The notes under the pieces are model-generated. The model was not told the DNA's origin. It was given only the letters and a program-made list of their open reading frames with translations, and made no database searches. Below are positions 29,042 to 39,782 of a stretch of DNA of 64,000 bases, piece after piece. The translations under genes and the position numbers were made by a program. The stretch's first letter is position 1; each line of letters begins with the position of its first letter. The stretch is from Lutibaculum sp963816555 (GTDB lineage: Bacteria; Pseudomonadota; Alphaproteobacteria; Rhizobiales; Tepidamorphaceae), in the NCBI GenBank assembly GCA_963816555.1, contig CAWFLD010000006.1, positions 124,001 through 188,000 of the forward strand, written 5' to 3'.

Positions 29042-29055
29042 TTGCGCTGGCGCAA
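29042..29055 (-). promoter_or_regulatory. Putative FNR/NnrR box upstream of pseudoazurin gene
   Basis: TTGCGCTGGCGCAA has the TTG-N8-CAA pattern of CRP/FNR-family sites and is near-perfectly palindromic. It lies 104 bp from the pseudoazurin ATG. At the usual -41.5 position it would place transcription start near 29007. The other flanking gene starts at 29196 in the opposite direction and could also be affected. Confidence 0.55.
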
Positions 29056-29195
29056 ACAATTCGGAAGGAACGTCCGGGCCCGATTCGGCCGGGCGGCGGC
29101 CTCCCGTCGCCGTTCCGCGATCCCCTTAAGAATTTGCTGACGGGCAGGCGCTTAAGGTCCCGGCCGGGCATCCTTCGAAAGCGAGCGCATCGGCC

Positions 29196-30452
29196 ATGCC
29201 GGTTTCGGCCACCCGCCAGTGGATCAACCTCGTCGGCCTCGGCTCGCTGGGCGCCGCGATCGGCCTCGCCCTCGCGCTTCGCCTGCAGCCCTTCCTCGCC
29301 GCCTTCGCCTGCCTCGTCGCCTACGCGGTTCCGCTCGCGCTCCTCGAGATCGGCGTGGAGAAGGTGCATCGGCGCGCCTCGACCGGCCTCGACTGGTCGC
29401 TGCCCGCGCGGCGGCCGGCCGATCCCGCCCGCGTCAGGGTCAAGCTCGCGGGCCTCGCGGGCTCGCTCGCCGCCGTCGTGGCCGCCCACTGGCTGATCCG
29501 CTTCTACGATCCCGCGCACATGCTGATGGCGGGCTTCGCGGGCCTTCTCGTGGCGCCGGTCTTCCTGCTGGCGCTCCTGCCGTATTTCAGCCTCGTCGAC
29601 CGCGCGATGGCCGACCCGAAGGACGGCTACTGGCACGCCGGCTGCTTCCTGCTCGGCCGCCACGGCGAGGTCGACTGGCAGAAGCTTCGGGCGCACGCCC
29701 TCGGCTGGACGATCAAGGGCTTCTTCCTGCCGATCATGTTCGTCTATCTCGTCGGCGCGCTCGACCGGCTCGAGGCCGTGTCCTTTGCCGAGGCCGGCTT
29801 CGCCGACATCGTGCGCTGGCTGACCGACTACACGATCGCCTTCGAGCTCACCGTGGTCTGCGTCGGCTACACCTGCACCTTCCGGCTCTTCGACGCGCAC
29901 ATCCGCTCGCCGAACCCCTTCCTCGGCGCCTGGCTCGTCACCCTGGTCTGCTACCATCCGTTCAACACGGTGGTGACCGGCCAGCTCTTCCGCTACGACG
30001 ACGGCACCTACTGGTACGACTGGTTCGGCGGCATCCCCGCGCTCGCCATCCCCTGGGGCGTCGCGATCGTCGCGAGCTTCGCGGTCTGGGTCTGGGCGAC
30101 CTCGTCCTTCGGGCTGCGCTGGTCGAACCTGACGCATCGCGGCATCATCACCGGCGGCCCCTACCGCTTCACCAAGCACCCCGACTACATCGCCAAGAGC
30201 GTCTTCTTCTGGCTCGTCAACGTGCCGTTCCTGTCGCTCGCCGGCCCGGCGGAGGCGCTCAGGACGTCGCTGATGCTCGTCGTGGTGAACCTCATCTATT
30301 TCGGCCGCGCGAAGATGGAGGAGCGCCACCTGATGCAGGATCCCGTCTACCGCGCCTATGCCGCCGAGATCGCCGGGCACGGCCTGTTCGCCTCGCTCGG
30401 GCGGCGCGGCAAGCGGGCCGAGCCGGCCGGCGCCGGCGCCCGGACCGGCTGA
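29196..30452 (+). CDS. Isoprenylcysteine carboxyl methyltransferase-family membrane protein
   Basis: Integral membrane protein of 418 residues with about ten helices. The C-terminal third carries the ICMT/PEMT signature: GIITGGPYRFTKHPDYIAK, then a C-terminal EERHLMQDPVYRAYAAEI that binds S-adenosylmethionine in relatives. The N-terminal helices are unlike typical short ICMT proteins and resemble NnrU-like membrane regions only loosely. Substrate unknown. Followed 11 nt later by the serine hydrolase gene, likely co-transcribed. Confidence 0.78.
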   Translation: MPVSATRQWINLVGLGSLGAAIGLALALRLQPFLAAFACLVAYAVPLALLEIGVEKVHRRASTGLDWSLPARRPADPARVRVKLAGLAGSLAAVVAAHWLIRFYDPAHMLMAGFAGLLVAPVFLLALLPYFSLVDRAMADPKDGYWHAGCFLLGRHGEVDWQKLRAHALGWTIKGFFLPIMFVYLVGALDRLEAVSFAEAGFADIVRWLTDYTIAFELTVVCVGYTCTFRLFDAHIRSPNPFLGAWLVTLVCYHPFNTVVTGQLFRYDDGTYWYDWFGGIPALAIPWGVAIVASFAVWVWATSSFGLRWSNLTHRGIITGGPYRFTKHPDYIAKSVFFWLVNVPFLSLAGPAEALRTSLMLVVVNLIYFGRAKMEERHLMQDPVYRAYAAEIAGHGLFASLGRRGKRAEPAGAGARTG

Positions 30453-30463
30453 AGGCTGCCCCG

Positions 30464-31723
<1,260 letters not shown>

Positions 31724-31946
31724 CCAGGGACGAGCCGGTGTTTCCGGTCGTTTGAGAGACCGCCGGGGGCGCCTTCGCCCCGAGCGATGACGGCTATGTA
31801 GCAATGGCCGGGCGGGAATGCAAACCCCCGCAGGGCGCATAGGAGATATTCTTTGTGACATATCCCCGGCACAAAACCGTCATGGCCGCGAAACAGGGCC
31901 TGCGCGATAGAATGGCTGAGAGCGACGCTGCGGGAAAGGACGAGCC

Positions 31947-32846
31947 TTGGCACCGAGACTGAAGGTATCCGGCCCGATCGGCCAGGACCTAAAGGGCATC
32001 CTCAGGAAGCGAATCAAGACGGCCGAGGACCACCTGGCGGCCGACACCGGCGATCTCGAGACGGCCATCCACGAGGCGCGCAAGGAGCTCAAGGCCTCGC
32101 GGAGCCTGGCGCGGCTGATCCGCCACCTCGTCCACAAGGACGACTACAGGACGCTCAACTCCAGCCTCCGCAAGGCCGGCCAGACGATCTCGGGCCTGCG
32201 CGACGTCCACGCGCTGAACGGGGCGGTGGACCTGCTCGTCGCCGAATCCGGCCTGAAGACCGACGCCAAGAAGCCGCTGCGCAAGGCGGTGGCGCGCATG
32301 GCGGAGACGCGGGCCGCCGCGCCGGGCGAGGATCCCGCGACGCTGATCGCCCGGGCCCGCCGCCACATCGCGCCGCTGCCGAAGCTCGTCGCGGGCCTCG
32401 ACCTGCCGGACGAGCCGGAGCCTTACGTCGAGGGCCTCGCCCGATGCTACCGCGAGGCGCGCAAGGCGCTGAAGCACGGCTTCGACACGCGCGCCGCCGA
32501 GGACCTGCACGACGCGCGCAAGCGCGTCATCAACTGGCGCTACCAGCTCGACCTCGTCTCGCCGGTCTGGAAGCCGGTCCTGAGGGCCGAGGTCAAGGAG
32601 CTGCAGGCGCTTCGCGAGCATCTCGGCGACCACAACGACATCGCCATGCTGCAGCACCTGCTCGAGGCGAACGAGGAGCCGTGGTCGCGCCTGGCCGACC
32701 GCGAGGCCTGGATCGGGCGCTGCGAGGAGCTGCGCGCGCGCCTCGTCGACCGGGCACGGCGCTCCGCCGACCTCCTCTTCGCGGAGCGCCCGAAGCGTCA
32801 CGCCGGCCGGATCGGCACCTGGTGGGAGGTCGCCCGCCGCCAGTGA
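31947..32846 (+). CDS. CHAD domain protein
   Basis: Helical protein of 299 residues (TTG start 31947). Two CHAD repeats are visible, each with conserved histidines and basic residues: AIHEARKELKASRSLARLIRH near the N-terminus and EDLHDARKRVINWRYQLDLV in the second half, plus LREHLGDHNDIAML. CHAD domains bind polyphosphate granules. It stands alone, so its specific role is open. Confidence 0.88.
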   Translation: MAPRLKVSGPIGQDLKGILRKRIKTAEDHLAADTGDLETAIHEARKELKASRSLARLIRHLVHKDDYRTLNSSLRKAGQTISGLRDVHALNGAVDLLVAESGLKTDAKKPLRKAVARMAETRAAAPGEDPATLIARARRHIAPLPKLVAGLDLPDEPEPYVEGLARCYREARKALKHGFDTRAAEDLHDARKRVINWRYQLDLVSPVWKPVLRAEVKELQALREHLGDHNDIAMLQHLLEANEEPWSRLADREAWIGRCEELRARLVDRARRSADLLFAERPKRHAGRIGTWWEVARRQ

Positions 32847-32924
32847 CGCGACGCGCCGGCGCCGGGCTGCGTGACGGCAGCCTCGCGGCGACGGCAGCTT
32901 CGGCAGGGCACCGTTCGGCGGCCG

Positions 32925-33167
32925 CTACCGCCAGGCCCTGCGCCAGCCGGCGTCCCGCGCCCCCGCTTCGGAGCAGAACCAGCGCTCGCCGTGCAGCAGC
33001 TGGACCCTCGTCACCCCGTAATATTCCTGCCCCGGCACGTGGTAGATGCGCTCGCCGTGCGAGCTGACATTGCCCTTGATGTCGCAGCCGACGATCGGCG
33101 GCCCGTAGCTCAAGGCGACATAGGCGGCGCCGAGAACGAGCAGAGCGATAGGTCCCAGCGAGTTCAT
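32925..33167 (-). CDS. Small membrane-anchored protein with C-terminal GERWFCSE-type module
   Basis: An 80-residue protein: one N-terminal helix (MNSLGPIALLVLGAAYVALSY) and a C-terminal module with CDIKGN, GERIYHVPGQEYY and GERWFCSEAGARDAGWRRAW. This module is common at the C-terminus of thermonuclease-like proteins in Rhizobiales. Two cysteines may form a disulfide. A longer start at 33218 is possible but the helix placement favours 33167. Next to it lies a fragment of a second nuclease-type gene. Confidence 0.72.
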   Translation of the reverse strand: MNSLGPIALLVLGAAYVALSYGPPIVGCDIKGNVSSHGERIYHVPGQEYYGVTRVQLLHGERWFCSEAGARDAGWRRAWR

Positions 33168-33220
33168 GAAGGAGCGCTCCTTCCACGTCCGGTCGGCCTT
33201 GCTGCCGGCAATGAGCAATC

Positions 33221-33327
33221 TCAGCGGATCATCAGGCGGAGCCGCCTCGTCGGCACCCGCAGCGGGCGGCCCGCGACGTGCTGCCCTCGCCAGGGCTCGC
33301 AGGCGATGCCGTCGCGGTCCCGGTGTC
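33221..33327 (-). pseudogene. 3' remnant of a thermonuclease/Excalibur-like gene, truncated by IS256
   Basis: The last 34 or so codons before TGA 33221 encode DRDGIACEPWRGQH, which resembles the Ca2+-binding DGDGIACE loop at the end of Excalibur and thermonuclease-type proteins. The remainder is missing; the IS256 transposase sequence abuts it at about 33328. Confidence 0.5.
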
Positions 33328-34211
33328 GAGCCAGCGCGCGAGATCCTGGCGCACCTCGTCGATGTTGCGGCGGTCGTAGAACCACCTGAGCTCCTGCAGG
33401 CAGTCGTCGTCGACCTTGCGCGGCACGTAGTCGAGCGCGTTCCTCAGGAAGTGCACGTAACAGCGCTGCCACGCCGCCTCCGGCAGCACCTCCCTGATCG
33501 CCGCCTTGAGGCCGGCATGGTCGTCGGAGACGACGTACTCGACGCCGTGAAGACCGCGCTTCCTGAGTGCCAGGAGGAAGTCCTTCCAGCTCGACTGGCT
33601 CTCACGGTTGGCGAGGTCGACGCCGAGCACGTTGCGGCGGCCCTCGAGGTCGATGCCGATCGCCACGAGTACCGCCTGGCTGGCGATCACGCCGGCCTCC
33701 CGGATCTTCTCGTAGCGCGCGTCGAGGATCAGGTAGGGGAAGGGCTCCTCCAGCCGCCGACAGGCGAAGGCGGCAAGCTCGGCGTCGAGGCGCTTGTTGA
33801 TCCCGCTGATCGCCGAGGCCGAGAAGCTGTGACCGCACAGCTCCTCCGTGATCGCCTTCACCTTCCGCGTCGACACGCCCTGCACGTACATCTCCGCCAG
33901 CGCCCCGACCAGCGCCTTCTCCGAACGCTGGTAGCGCTCGAACAGACGCGTCGAGAAGCGCCCTCCCGGTCCTGCGGCACCCGCAGCTCCAGCGTACCAA
34001 CCCGGGTTACCAGCGAGCGGGTGTAGTAGCCGGAGCGGTAGCCGAGCCGCTCCGCCGTCCGCTCGCTCTTGTCGGCGCCGAGCGCCGCCGTCATCTCCGC
34101 TTCCAGCGTCGCCTCGACCACCGTCTGGACCATCGTCCGAAGATAGTCTTCGTCCCCATCCAGCAGCGCTTGGACGTCGATCGTCGCCGTCTTATCCTGC
34201 TTCCTGGTCAT
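33328..34211 (-). pseudogene. IS256-family transposase, C-terminally truncated and frameshifted
   Basis: Mutator/IS256 transposase starting MTRKQDKTATIDVQALLDGD at ATG 34211. The N-terminal part reads to LRVPQDREG; a missing base near 33961 shifts the frame, after which RFSTRLFERYQRSEKAL, MYVQGVSTRKVKAITEELCGHSFSAS and the catalytic Asp region PYLILDARYEKIREAG and YVVSDDHAGLKAAI follow. The sequence stops after DEVRQDLARWLDT, about 75-100 residues short, so the last catalytic Glu is lost. The right-hand end runs to roughly 34290. Confidence 0.85.
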
Positions 34212-34275
34212 GGCATGCATCCCCTCCAAGGGCCTGGTGACGTTGAACATCACCAGCGTGCCATGACCGCCCGCC

Positions 34276-34745
34276 TTGCCAAGCCGGCTTTTGCAGAAGA
34301 CTCAGTACACGATCCTCGAGGAAGTCGTATGGAGCGAGTTTGCCGATGACCCGACGCGCCTCGGAGAGATCGCGATGGCCATCCGCGGAGCACTGCAATC
34401 GGAACAGATACCAGCCACCTCGATGTCGCAGGGCGACATAGAAGAGGCCATGGAGGGTCGCCTCCTGACCCGCCTACACGTCCAGCGGGAGAGGTCACGT
34501 AAGTTGGTCGCTGCGAAGAAGAAGGCATTCGTTGCACAGCACGGGCACTTGTCTTGCGAGGAGTGCGGTCTCGATCCGCGAGAGCGATATGGGGAGCGCA
34601 GCGACAGCGCCAGCGTGATCGAGTGCCATCACGTGCGCCCACTTCACACGCTGCAATCTGACCAGAAGACACGGCTGGAGGACCTGAACTCCTGTGCGCC
34701 AACTGCCACCGCGCTGAGCATGCACGTATCGGCGCCGTCCATTGA
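34276..34745 (+). pseudogene. HNH endonuclease (McrA-like), frameshifted near 34690
   Basis: The zinc-HNH core is CEECGLDPRERYG ... IECHHVRPLH, and after restoring one missing base near 34690 continues LEDLNLLCANCHRAEHARIGAVH and stops at 34743-34745. The upstream helical part (EVVWSEFADDPTRLGEIAMAIR) starts at the IS256 edge with only a TTG start, so the N-terminus may be lost to the insertion. Such domains are found in modification-dependent restriction enzymes. Followed by a GIY-YIG-type gene. Confidence 0.7.
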
Positions 34746-34790
34746 TGAGACAGACGCCCCATCCGCAGGTGACTATCAAGAGGGAACATC

Positions 34791-35352
34791 ATGCCGGACG
34801 GTCAGAATCCTGAACTGTCTGCGGATCATCTACGCTTCTTAAGCTACCATGGACTTCCTGCTACATCCGTGTTGGACGCCAGAGGTATGCGTAGAGCGGC
34901 ATAGCAGTCTGAGCTTAAGTTTCAAAACAAAGCTGTGGCCCTTGTCGACAAACCCTGCGGAAAGGGCCATGAGCTGCGTTTACGTCTAAGTTCGGGACAT
35001 TGCATGCAATGTTCCCCCCAGGGAATCGCTAGCTGGGAAAGGCATCAGGAACCTGGATTCGTCTACATCGCCACTTCCCGGCAATTATACCTGATCAAGG
35101 TCGGAACTTCAAAATCTCCGACTGATCGCGCCGACGGTTTGAATCGTGACGGCTATGGTGGGGCCAGTGATTGGCAAATTCGCTATCGTCGTAAGTTTGA
35201 GCGGGCCGGCTCCATCGAGTCTCAGGCCCAACAGGCACTGAGGGAATTCGCCTGCTCTCGGACCTACACTCGGCTTGGACATGGCACGACCATAACCACT
35301 TCTGAGCTATTCGAGTGCGACTACAGCGTTGCACGCGGCATTTTACATGAGT
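34791..35352 (+). pseudogene. T5orf172/GIY-YIG-type nuclease gene, amber stop and IS66 insertion (5' part)
   Basis: ATG 34791 follows an AGAGGGA ribosome site. The frame MPDGQNPELSADHLRFL runs to an in-frame TAG at 34902 and continues with CGKGHELRLRLSSGHCMQC (paired cysteines). A GIY-YIG-like T5orf172 domain follows: GFVYIATSRQLYLIKVGTS, KSPTDRADGLN, then TTSELFECDYSVARGILHE. An IS66 element is inserted after GILHE. The reading frame resumes beyond it at 39783 and ends at 39837. Two independent lesions make it inactive unless the TAG is an error. Confidence 0.72.
35345..35352. repeat. IS66 target-site duplication, left copy
   Basis: ACATGAGT directly before the IS66 left end; the identical 8 bp follow the right end at 39783-39790. 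An 8-bp duplication is standard for IS66. Confidence 0.93.
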
Positions 35353-35433
35353 GTGAGCGTCACGAGCGCCCCACCTTGTTGATGATGACGAGCGGTATCT
35401 ACATCGGCCTCCGGTTCGGCTTCGGAGGTTCGG

Positions 35434-35850
35434 ATGGAGGATGCGGTCAGGCGCGATGCCAGGCTTGAAGCCAGGGATGAGGTCAGCGGTTATCGGCGGA
35501 TCGAGGTGATCACGGGCCGCCGGCAGCGGCGTTCGTGGTCGCACGAGGAGAAGGCACGGATCGTCGCCGAGAGCGCGGCGCCCGGGGCGAACATCTCCGA
35601 CGTGGCGCGGCGCAACGGGGTGAACCGGGGACTGCTGACAGCGTGGCGCCGGCAGGCGGGCGTGGTGTGGTCCCCGCCGATCGAGCCCGGCTTCATCCCG
35701 GTCGAGGTCGAGGATTCGGCCGTGTCGGCTGAGCGGACGGTGCCGGGCAGCATCGACGTCGATCTGCGCGCCGGCCGCGTGGCGATCCGCGGCGGCGTCG
35801 ATCCGGCCCTCGCCGTGGCGGTGCTGTCGGCCTTGCGGGGCCGCGTGTGA
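35434..35850 (+). CDS. tnpA: IS66 accessory protein TnpA
   Basis: Protein of 138 residues with a transposase-8-like helix-turn-helix (RRSWSHEEKARIVAESAAPGANISDVARRNGVNRGLLTAWRRQ), needed with TnpB and TnpC for IS66 transposition. Its stop overlaps the tnpB start (ATGA type). Confidence 0.92.
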   Translation: MEDAVRRDARLEARDEVSGYRRIEVITGRRQRRSWSHEEKARIVAESAAPGANISDVARRNGVNRGLLTAWRRQAGVVWSPPIEPGFIPVEVEDSAVSAERTVPGSIDVDLRAGRVAIRGGVDPALAVAVLSALRGRV

Positions 35851-36200
35851 TCCGGGTCGATGGCGCGCCGAAGGTCTGGGTCTGGAGTGAGCCTGTCGAC
35901 TTCCGCAAGGGCGTGAACGGCCTCTCGGCGCTGGTGGCGCAGGCGCTTGAGGCCGATCCCTACAGCGGCGACGTCTTCATCTTCCGGGCGAAGCGGGCGG
36001 ACCGGCTGAAGTTCCTCGTCTGGGACCACACCGGCATGGTTCTGGCGACGAAGTGGCTCGAGACGGGCAAGTTCGCGTGGCCGCCGGTGCGCAACGGCAA
36101 GGTGCAACTGAGCGCGACGCAGTTCGCCCTTCTGGTCGAGGGTCTGGAGTGGGAACGTGCCTCGCCGCGGGCTGTTCGGCGGCCTGTTCGCGTGTCCTGA
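35847..36200 (+). CDS. tnpB: IS66 accessory protein TnpB
   Basis: Protein of 117 residues of the IS66 Orf2 family: VDFRKGVNGLSALVAQALEADPYSGDVFIFRAKRADRLKFLVWD, then LETGKFAWPP. Intact and of normal length. Coupled to tnpA by overlap. Confidence 0.94.
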   Translation: MIRVDGAPKVWVWSEPVDFRKGVNGLSALVAQALEADPYSGDVFIFRAKRADRLKFLVWDHTGMVLATKWLETGKFAWPPVRNGKVQLSATQFALLVEGLEWERASPRAVRRPVRVS

Positions 36201-36441
36201 AGCCGTTGTTTTTGCTGGGATATGAGGCCCGGGCGAGGTAGCCTGAGCCATGTCGATCGACGTTGATTCGCTGCCCCGGGATCCCGACCTCCTGATCCGG
36301 CTCGTCCTCGAGCTGGAGGCGAAGAACGCCGACCTCGCCGAGCGTATCGCCGCCTTCGAGAGGCTCGTCTTCGGCGCCCGCTCCGAGCGTGTCGTCGCCG
36401 CAGATCCGGGTCAGAACGAACTCGATCTCGGCGACTCGTCG

Positions 36442-37770
36442 GGGAGTGTCAGGATTTTCGTGTGTGAGGGCGGGCATAATGGGAGCGAAGGAGCTCCTGA
36501 GATGCCGCGACGCAAAGAACCGAAGATCCCGGACGGCATCCTCGACCAGCTGCTGGCCGGCGCCGATGCGAAGACGGCGTTCGACCCGAACGGCCTGCTC
36601 GACGAGCTGAAGAAGGCGCTGGCCGAGCGGGCGCTGAACGCCGAGATGGACCACCATCTGGGCGGCGAAGGCGGGGCCGGCAACGGCCGCAACGGCTACG
36701 GCAAGCAAGACGGTGATCACCGACACCGAGCAAGATCGAACTGGAGGTGCCGCGGGACCGGCAGGCAAGCTTCGACCCGCAGCTCATCGCCAAGTATCAG
36801 CGGCGGTTTCCCGGCTTCGACGACAAGATCATCTCGATGTACGCCCGCGGCATGAGCACGCGGGAGATCGTCGGTCACCTGCGCGATCTTTATGGCATCG
36901 ACGTTTCGCCCGACCTGATCAGCGCGGTGACGGACGCCGTGCTCGAGGAGATCGCCGCCTGGCAGACCCGGCCGCTCGAGCCGCCTATCCGCTGGTGTTC
37001 TTCGACGCCCTCCGGGTCAAGGTCCGCGACGAGGGCCTGGTCCGCAACAAGGCGGTGCACATCGCCCTCGGCGTGCGCGCCGACGGCGGCAAGGAGATCC
37101 TCGGCCTGTGGCTCGAGCAGAACGAGGGCGCCAAGTTCTGGCTCCGCGTCATGAACGAGCTGAAGAACCGCGGCGTCGAGGACATCCTCATCGCCGTGGT
37201 CGACGGGCTGAAGGGCTTTCCCGACGCCATCACATGCCGTCTTCCCGGAGACGACGGTCCAGACCTGCATCGTCCATCTGCTGCGCCATAGCCTGGACTT
37301 CGTGTCCTACAAGGATCGCAAGGCGGTCGCGGCGGCGCTGAAGGAGATCTACCGGGCCGTCGACGCCGACGGCCGCCGAGGCCGCGCTCACGGCTTTCGA
37401 GGAGAGCCTCTGGGGCCGCAAATACGCGGCCATCGGCCAGAGCTGGCGGCGGGCCTGGGGCGAGGTCATCCCGTTCTACGCTTTCCATCCGGAGGTCCGC
37501 CGGATCTTCTACACGACCAATGCCATCGAGGCATTGAACTCAAAGCTGCGCCGGGCGGTCCGGGCCAGCGGGCCATTTTCCGAGCGACGAGGCCGCGATG
37601 AAGCTGTTGTTCCTGGTCTTGAACCGATCCGAGAAGGAGTGGAAAATGCCGCCCCGGGAATGGGCCATGGCCAAGGCGCAGTTCGCCGTCCTGTTCGGCG
37701 ACCGCTTCACCAGGGCCATGGCCGGCTGATGTTCAACAGCCCGGCCTCACACGAAATTTCTGACAGTCCC
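36442..37770 (+). mobile_element. IS256-family element nested in IS66 tnpC
   Basis: About 1329 bp. Inverted ends read inward are GGGAGTGTCAGGATTTTCGT and GGGACTGTCAGAAATTTCGT. Flanks are ACTCGTCG on the left and ACCTCGTCG on the right, a 9-bp duplication with one C absent in the left copy; the frame of the host tnpC also needs that C. Confidence 0.9.
36502..37729 (+). pseudogene. IS256-family transposase with multiple frameshifts
   Basis: Mutator-type transposase read in pieces: MPRRKEPKIPDGILDQLLAG, then after two extra bases near 36707-36733 DRQASFDPQLIAKYQRRFPGFDD. RGMSTREIVGHLRDLYGIDVS follows. A missing base near 36978 precedes YPLVFFDALRVKVRDEG (catalytic Asp). Further shifts lie near 37230, 37370 and 37565, before TTNAIEALNSKLRR and the end FGDRFTRAMAG. 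At least six single-base changes are needed to restore about 400 residues. Confidence 0.85.
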
Positions 37771-39139
37771 ACCTCGTCGCGGAGGCGGTCAACGACAATG
37801 TGACGCCTGAGAAGACCGTGGCGTTGTCCCGGTCCCGCAAGCCGGCCCGGCGCAATGTCGGCGCGCTTCCGAAGCACCTGCCGCGGATCGAGCGCATCAT
37901 CGAGCCCCACACGACCGAATGCCCGTGCTGCGCAGGTCGCCTGCACCGCATCGGCGAGGACGTCTCGGAGGCGCTCGACGTCATCCCGGCGATCCTGCGC
38001 GTCATCCGCACGATCCGGCCGAAGTATGCCTGCCGCACCTGCGAGACCGGCGTCACGCAGGCGCCGGCGCCCGAGCGGGTGGTGAGCGGCGGCATGGCCT
38101 CGACGGCGCTCGTCGCGCACGTGGCCGTGGCGAAGTTCGCCTGGCACCTTCCGCTCCACCGGCAGACGCAGATGTTCGCCGGCCAGGGCGTCAACCTGGA
38201 TCGCTCGACGCTGGCCGGCTGGGTCCGCCGGGCGGCCTGGTGGCTGAGGCCGCTCTACGAGCGCCTGCTCGGTCATATCCGGTCGCAGGAGTACATCTTC
38301 TGCGACGAGACGCCCCTGCGGCGTCTCGATCCCGGGCGTGGACGAACGAAGGTCTGTCAGCTCTGGTCGCAGGCGGTCGATCACCGGCCGTGGCGAGGTC
38401 CGTCGCCGCCTGCCGTCGGCTACGTCTATGCCGAAGGCCGTCGTGCGGTCGAGGTCGAGGCGCAGCTCGCCTCGTTCTCCGGCGTGCTGCATGTCGACGG
38501 CTACGCGGCCTACAAGACGCTCGCGAAGGCGAGCCGCCAGGGCAACCGGATCCGGCTCGCCTTCTGCCTCGCCCATGCGCGGCGGAAGTTCGAGAAGGTC
38601 TTGAGGACGACGAACTCGGAGACCGCCGGCGAGGTGATTGCCCTCATCCGCAGGGTCTACGAGATCGAGCGGCGCATCGCCGGCGCCACGGCCGAGGAGA
38701 GGCTCGCCGTCCGGCAGGCCGAGGCGAGACCGATCATGGCCGAGCTTCATGCGGTCGTGACGAAGGCTTCCGTGGAGATCTCCCGGCAGTCCTCGCTCGC
38801 CCGGGCGATCCGGTACATGCTCGCCCACTGGAGCGGGCTCGTCGCCTTCCTCGAGGACGGCCGGCTGAGCGTGGATACGAACGTGGTGGAGCGGAGCATG
38901 CGTCCGATTGCCTTGGGAAGGCGCAATAGTCTCTTCGCCGGCTCCGCCGGCGGCGGCCAGAGTTGGGCGATCCTCGCCTCGCTGATCAACACGGCGAAGC
39001 TGAACGGGCTCGATCCCTTCACCTGGCTGTCCGACGTGCTCGAGCGGATCGTCTCCGGCGCCGTGAAGATCAACGAGCTCGACCGCCTGCTGCCCTGGCA
39101 TTGGCAGGGCGAGCGCGAGGCATCGATGGCGAGGGCGGC

Positions 39140-39724
39140 ATGACGGCCAGAGCCAGCCTGGAACGGGTGACGCAGCGGATCGGGCCGAACGAGAAGCTTG
39201 CTCCTCCGCCACCGAAGCCGATGCTGTCGAAGCCGGCCTTCGAGGCGTGGCTGAACGAACGGGAACGGGTTGCGCCGGTCTCCAACATCAGCGGTCTCGA
39301 CGGCTACATCGCCGCCATCATGATCGGCCCGAAGTCCATCGACCCGCGCGACTGGATCGGCGCCATCGCCGGAGCCAATGCGCTCGTGGCCGCCGAAGGA
39401 ACCCGCGAGTACCTCGCCATCCAGTCGATCGCCGCCCACTACAACCGGGTCAGCCGAACCCTGTTCGACATGCCGGCCCTCTACCGGCCGATCTTCATGG
39501 AGGCTCCCGTCGGCGGCGCCTTCTGGCGCCTCGGCTTCATGGAGGGCGTCCTGCTCGCCAAACGGGCCTGGCGCAAGGTCACGAACCCGAACGGCCCGGC
39601 CCACTACCTGATCGAGCCGATGAACGAGGCGCTCGACCAGGACGACACGCCGGACAAGGCCGCCGAGATCGTCGGCAGGTGCGTCGTCGACATCCGCAAC
39701 TACTTCAACGCCACCCGTCGCTGA
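39140..39724 (+). CDS. UPF0149 (YecA/YgfB-like) passenger protein of IS66
   Basis: Protein of 194 residues whose ATG overlaps the tnpC stop. The UPF0149 core is visible: SKPAFEAWLNERERVAPVSNISGLDGYIAAIMIGPKSIDPRDWIGAI and FWRLGFMEGVLLAKRAW. Such genes accompany IS66 elements of Rhizobiales, with unknown role in transposition. The usual C-terminal SEC-C metal site is absent. Confidence 0.82.
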   Translation: MTARASLERVTQRIGPNEKLAPPPPKPMLSKPAFEAWLNERERVAPVSNISGLDGYIAAIMIGPKSIDPRDWIGAIAGANALVAAEGTREYLAIQSIAAHYNRVSRTLFDMPALYRPIFMEAPVGGAFWRLGFMEGVLLAKRAWRKVTNPNGPAHYLIEPMNEALDQDDTPDKAAEIVGRCVVDIRNYFNATRR

Positions 39725-39782
39725 CGCCAGGCGACCAGAGCACGTCAAGCCGGCAAAGCCGTGTGGCGCTCGCGCCGCTTAC

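Larger units (their letters stand above)
36250..39143 (+). pseudogene. tnpC: IS66 transposase TnpC interrupted by IS256-family element
   Basis: DDE transposase in two pieces. Residues 1-62 (MSIDVDSLPRDPDLLIRLVLE to QNELDLGD) lie before 36441. The rest, beginning LVAEAVNDNVTPEK, lies from 37772 to the TGA at 39143 and includes the zinc-binding CPCCAGRLHRIGEDVSE, catalytic regions FCDETPL and HVDGYAAYK, and the C-terminal Glu region VDTNVVERSMRPIALGRRN. The host frame is intact apart from the insertion and one base missing in the left target duplication. Confidence 0.92.
35353..39782 (+). mobile_element. IS66-family element carrying a nested IS256 element
   Basis: Ends are GTGAGCGTCACGAGCGCC on the left and, read inward, GTAAGCGGCGCGAGCGCC on the right, imperfect inverted repeats. 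Flanked by perfect 8-bp duplications. It contains tnpA, tnpB, tnpC and a UPF0149 passenger gene on the plus strand. Without the nested 1329-bp element its length would be about 3.1 kb. The perfect target duplication shows that this copy has not been rearranged since insertion. Confidence 0.93.
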
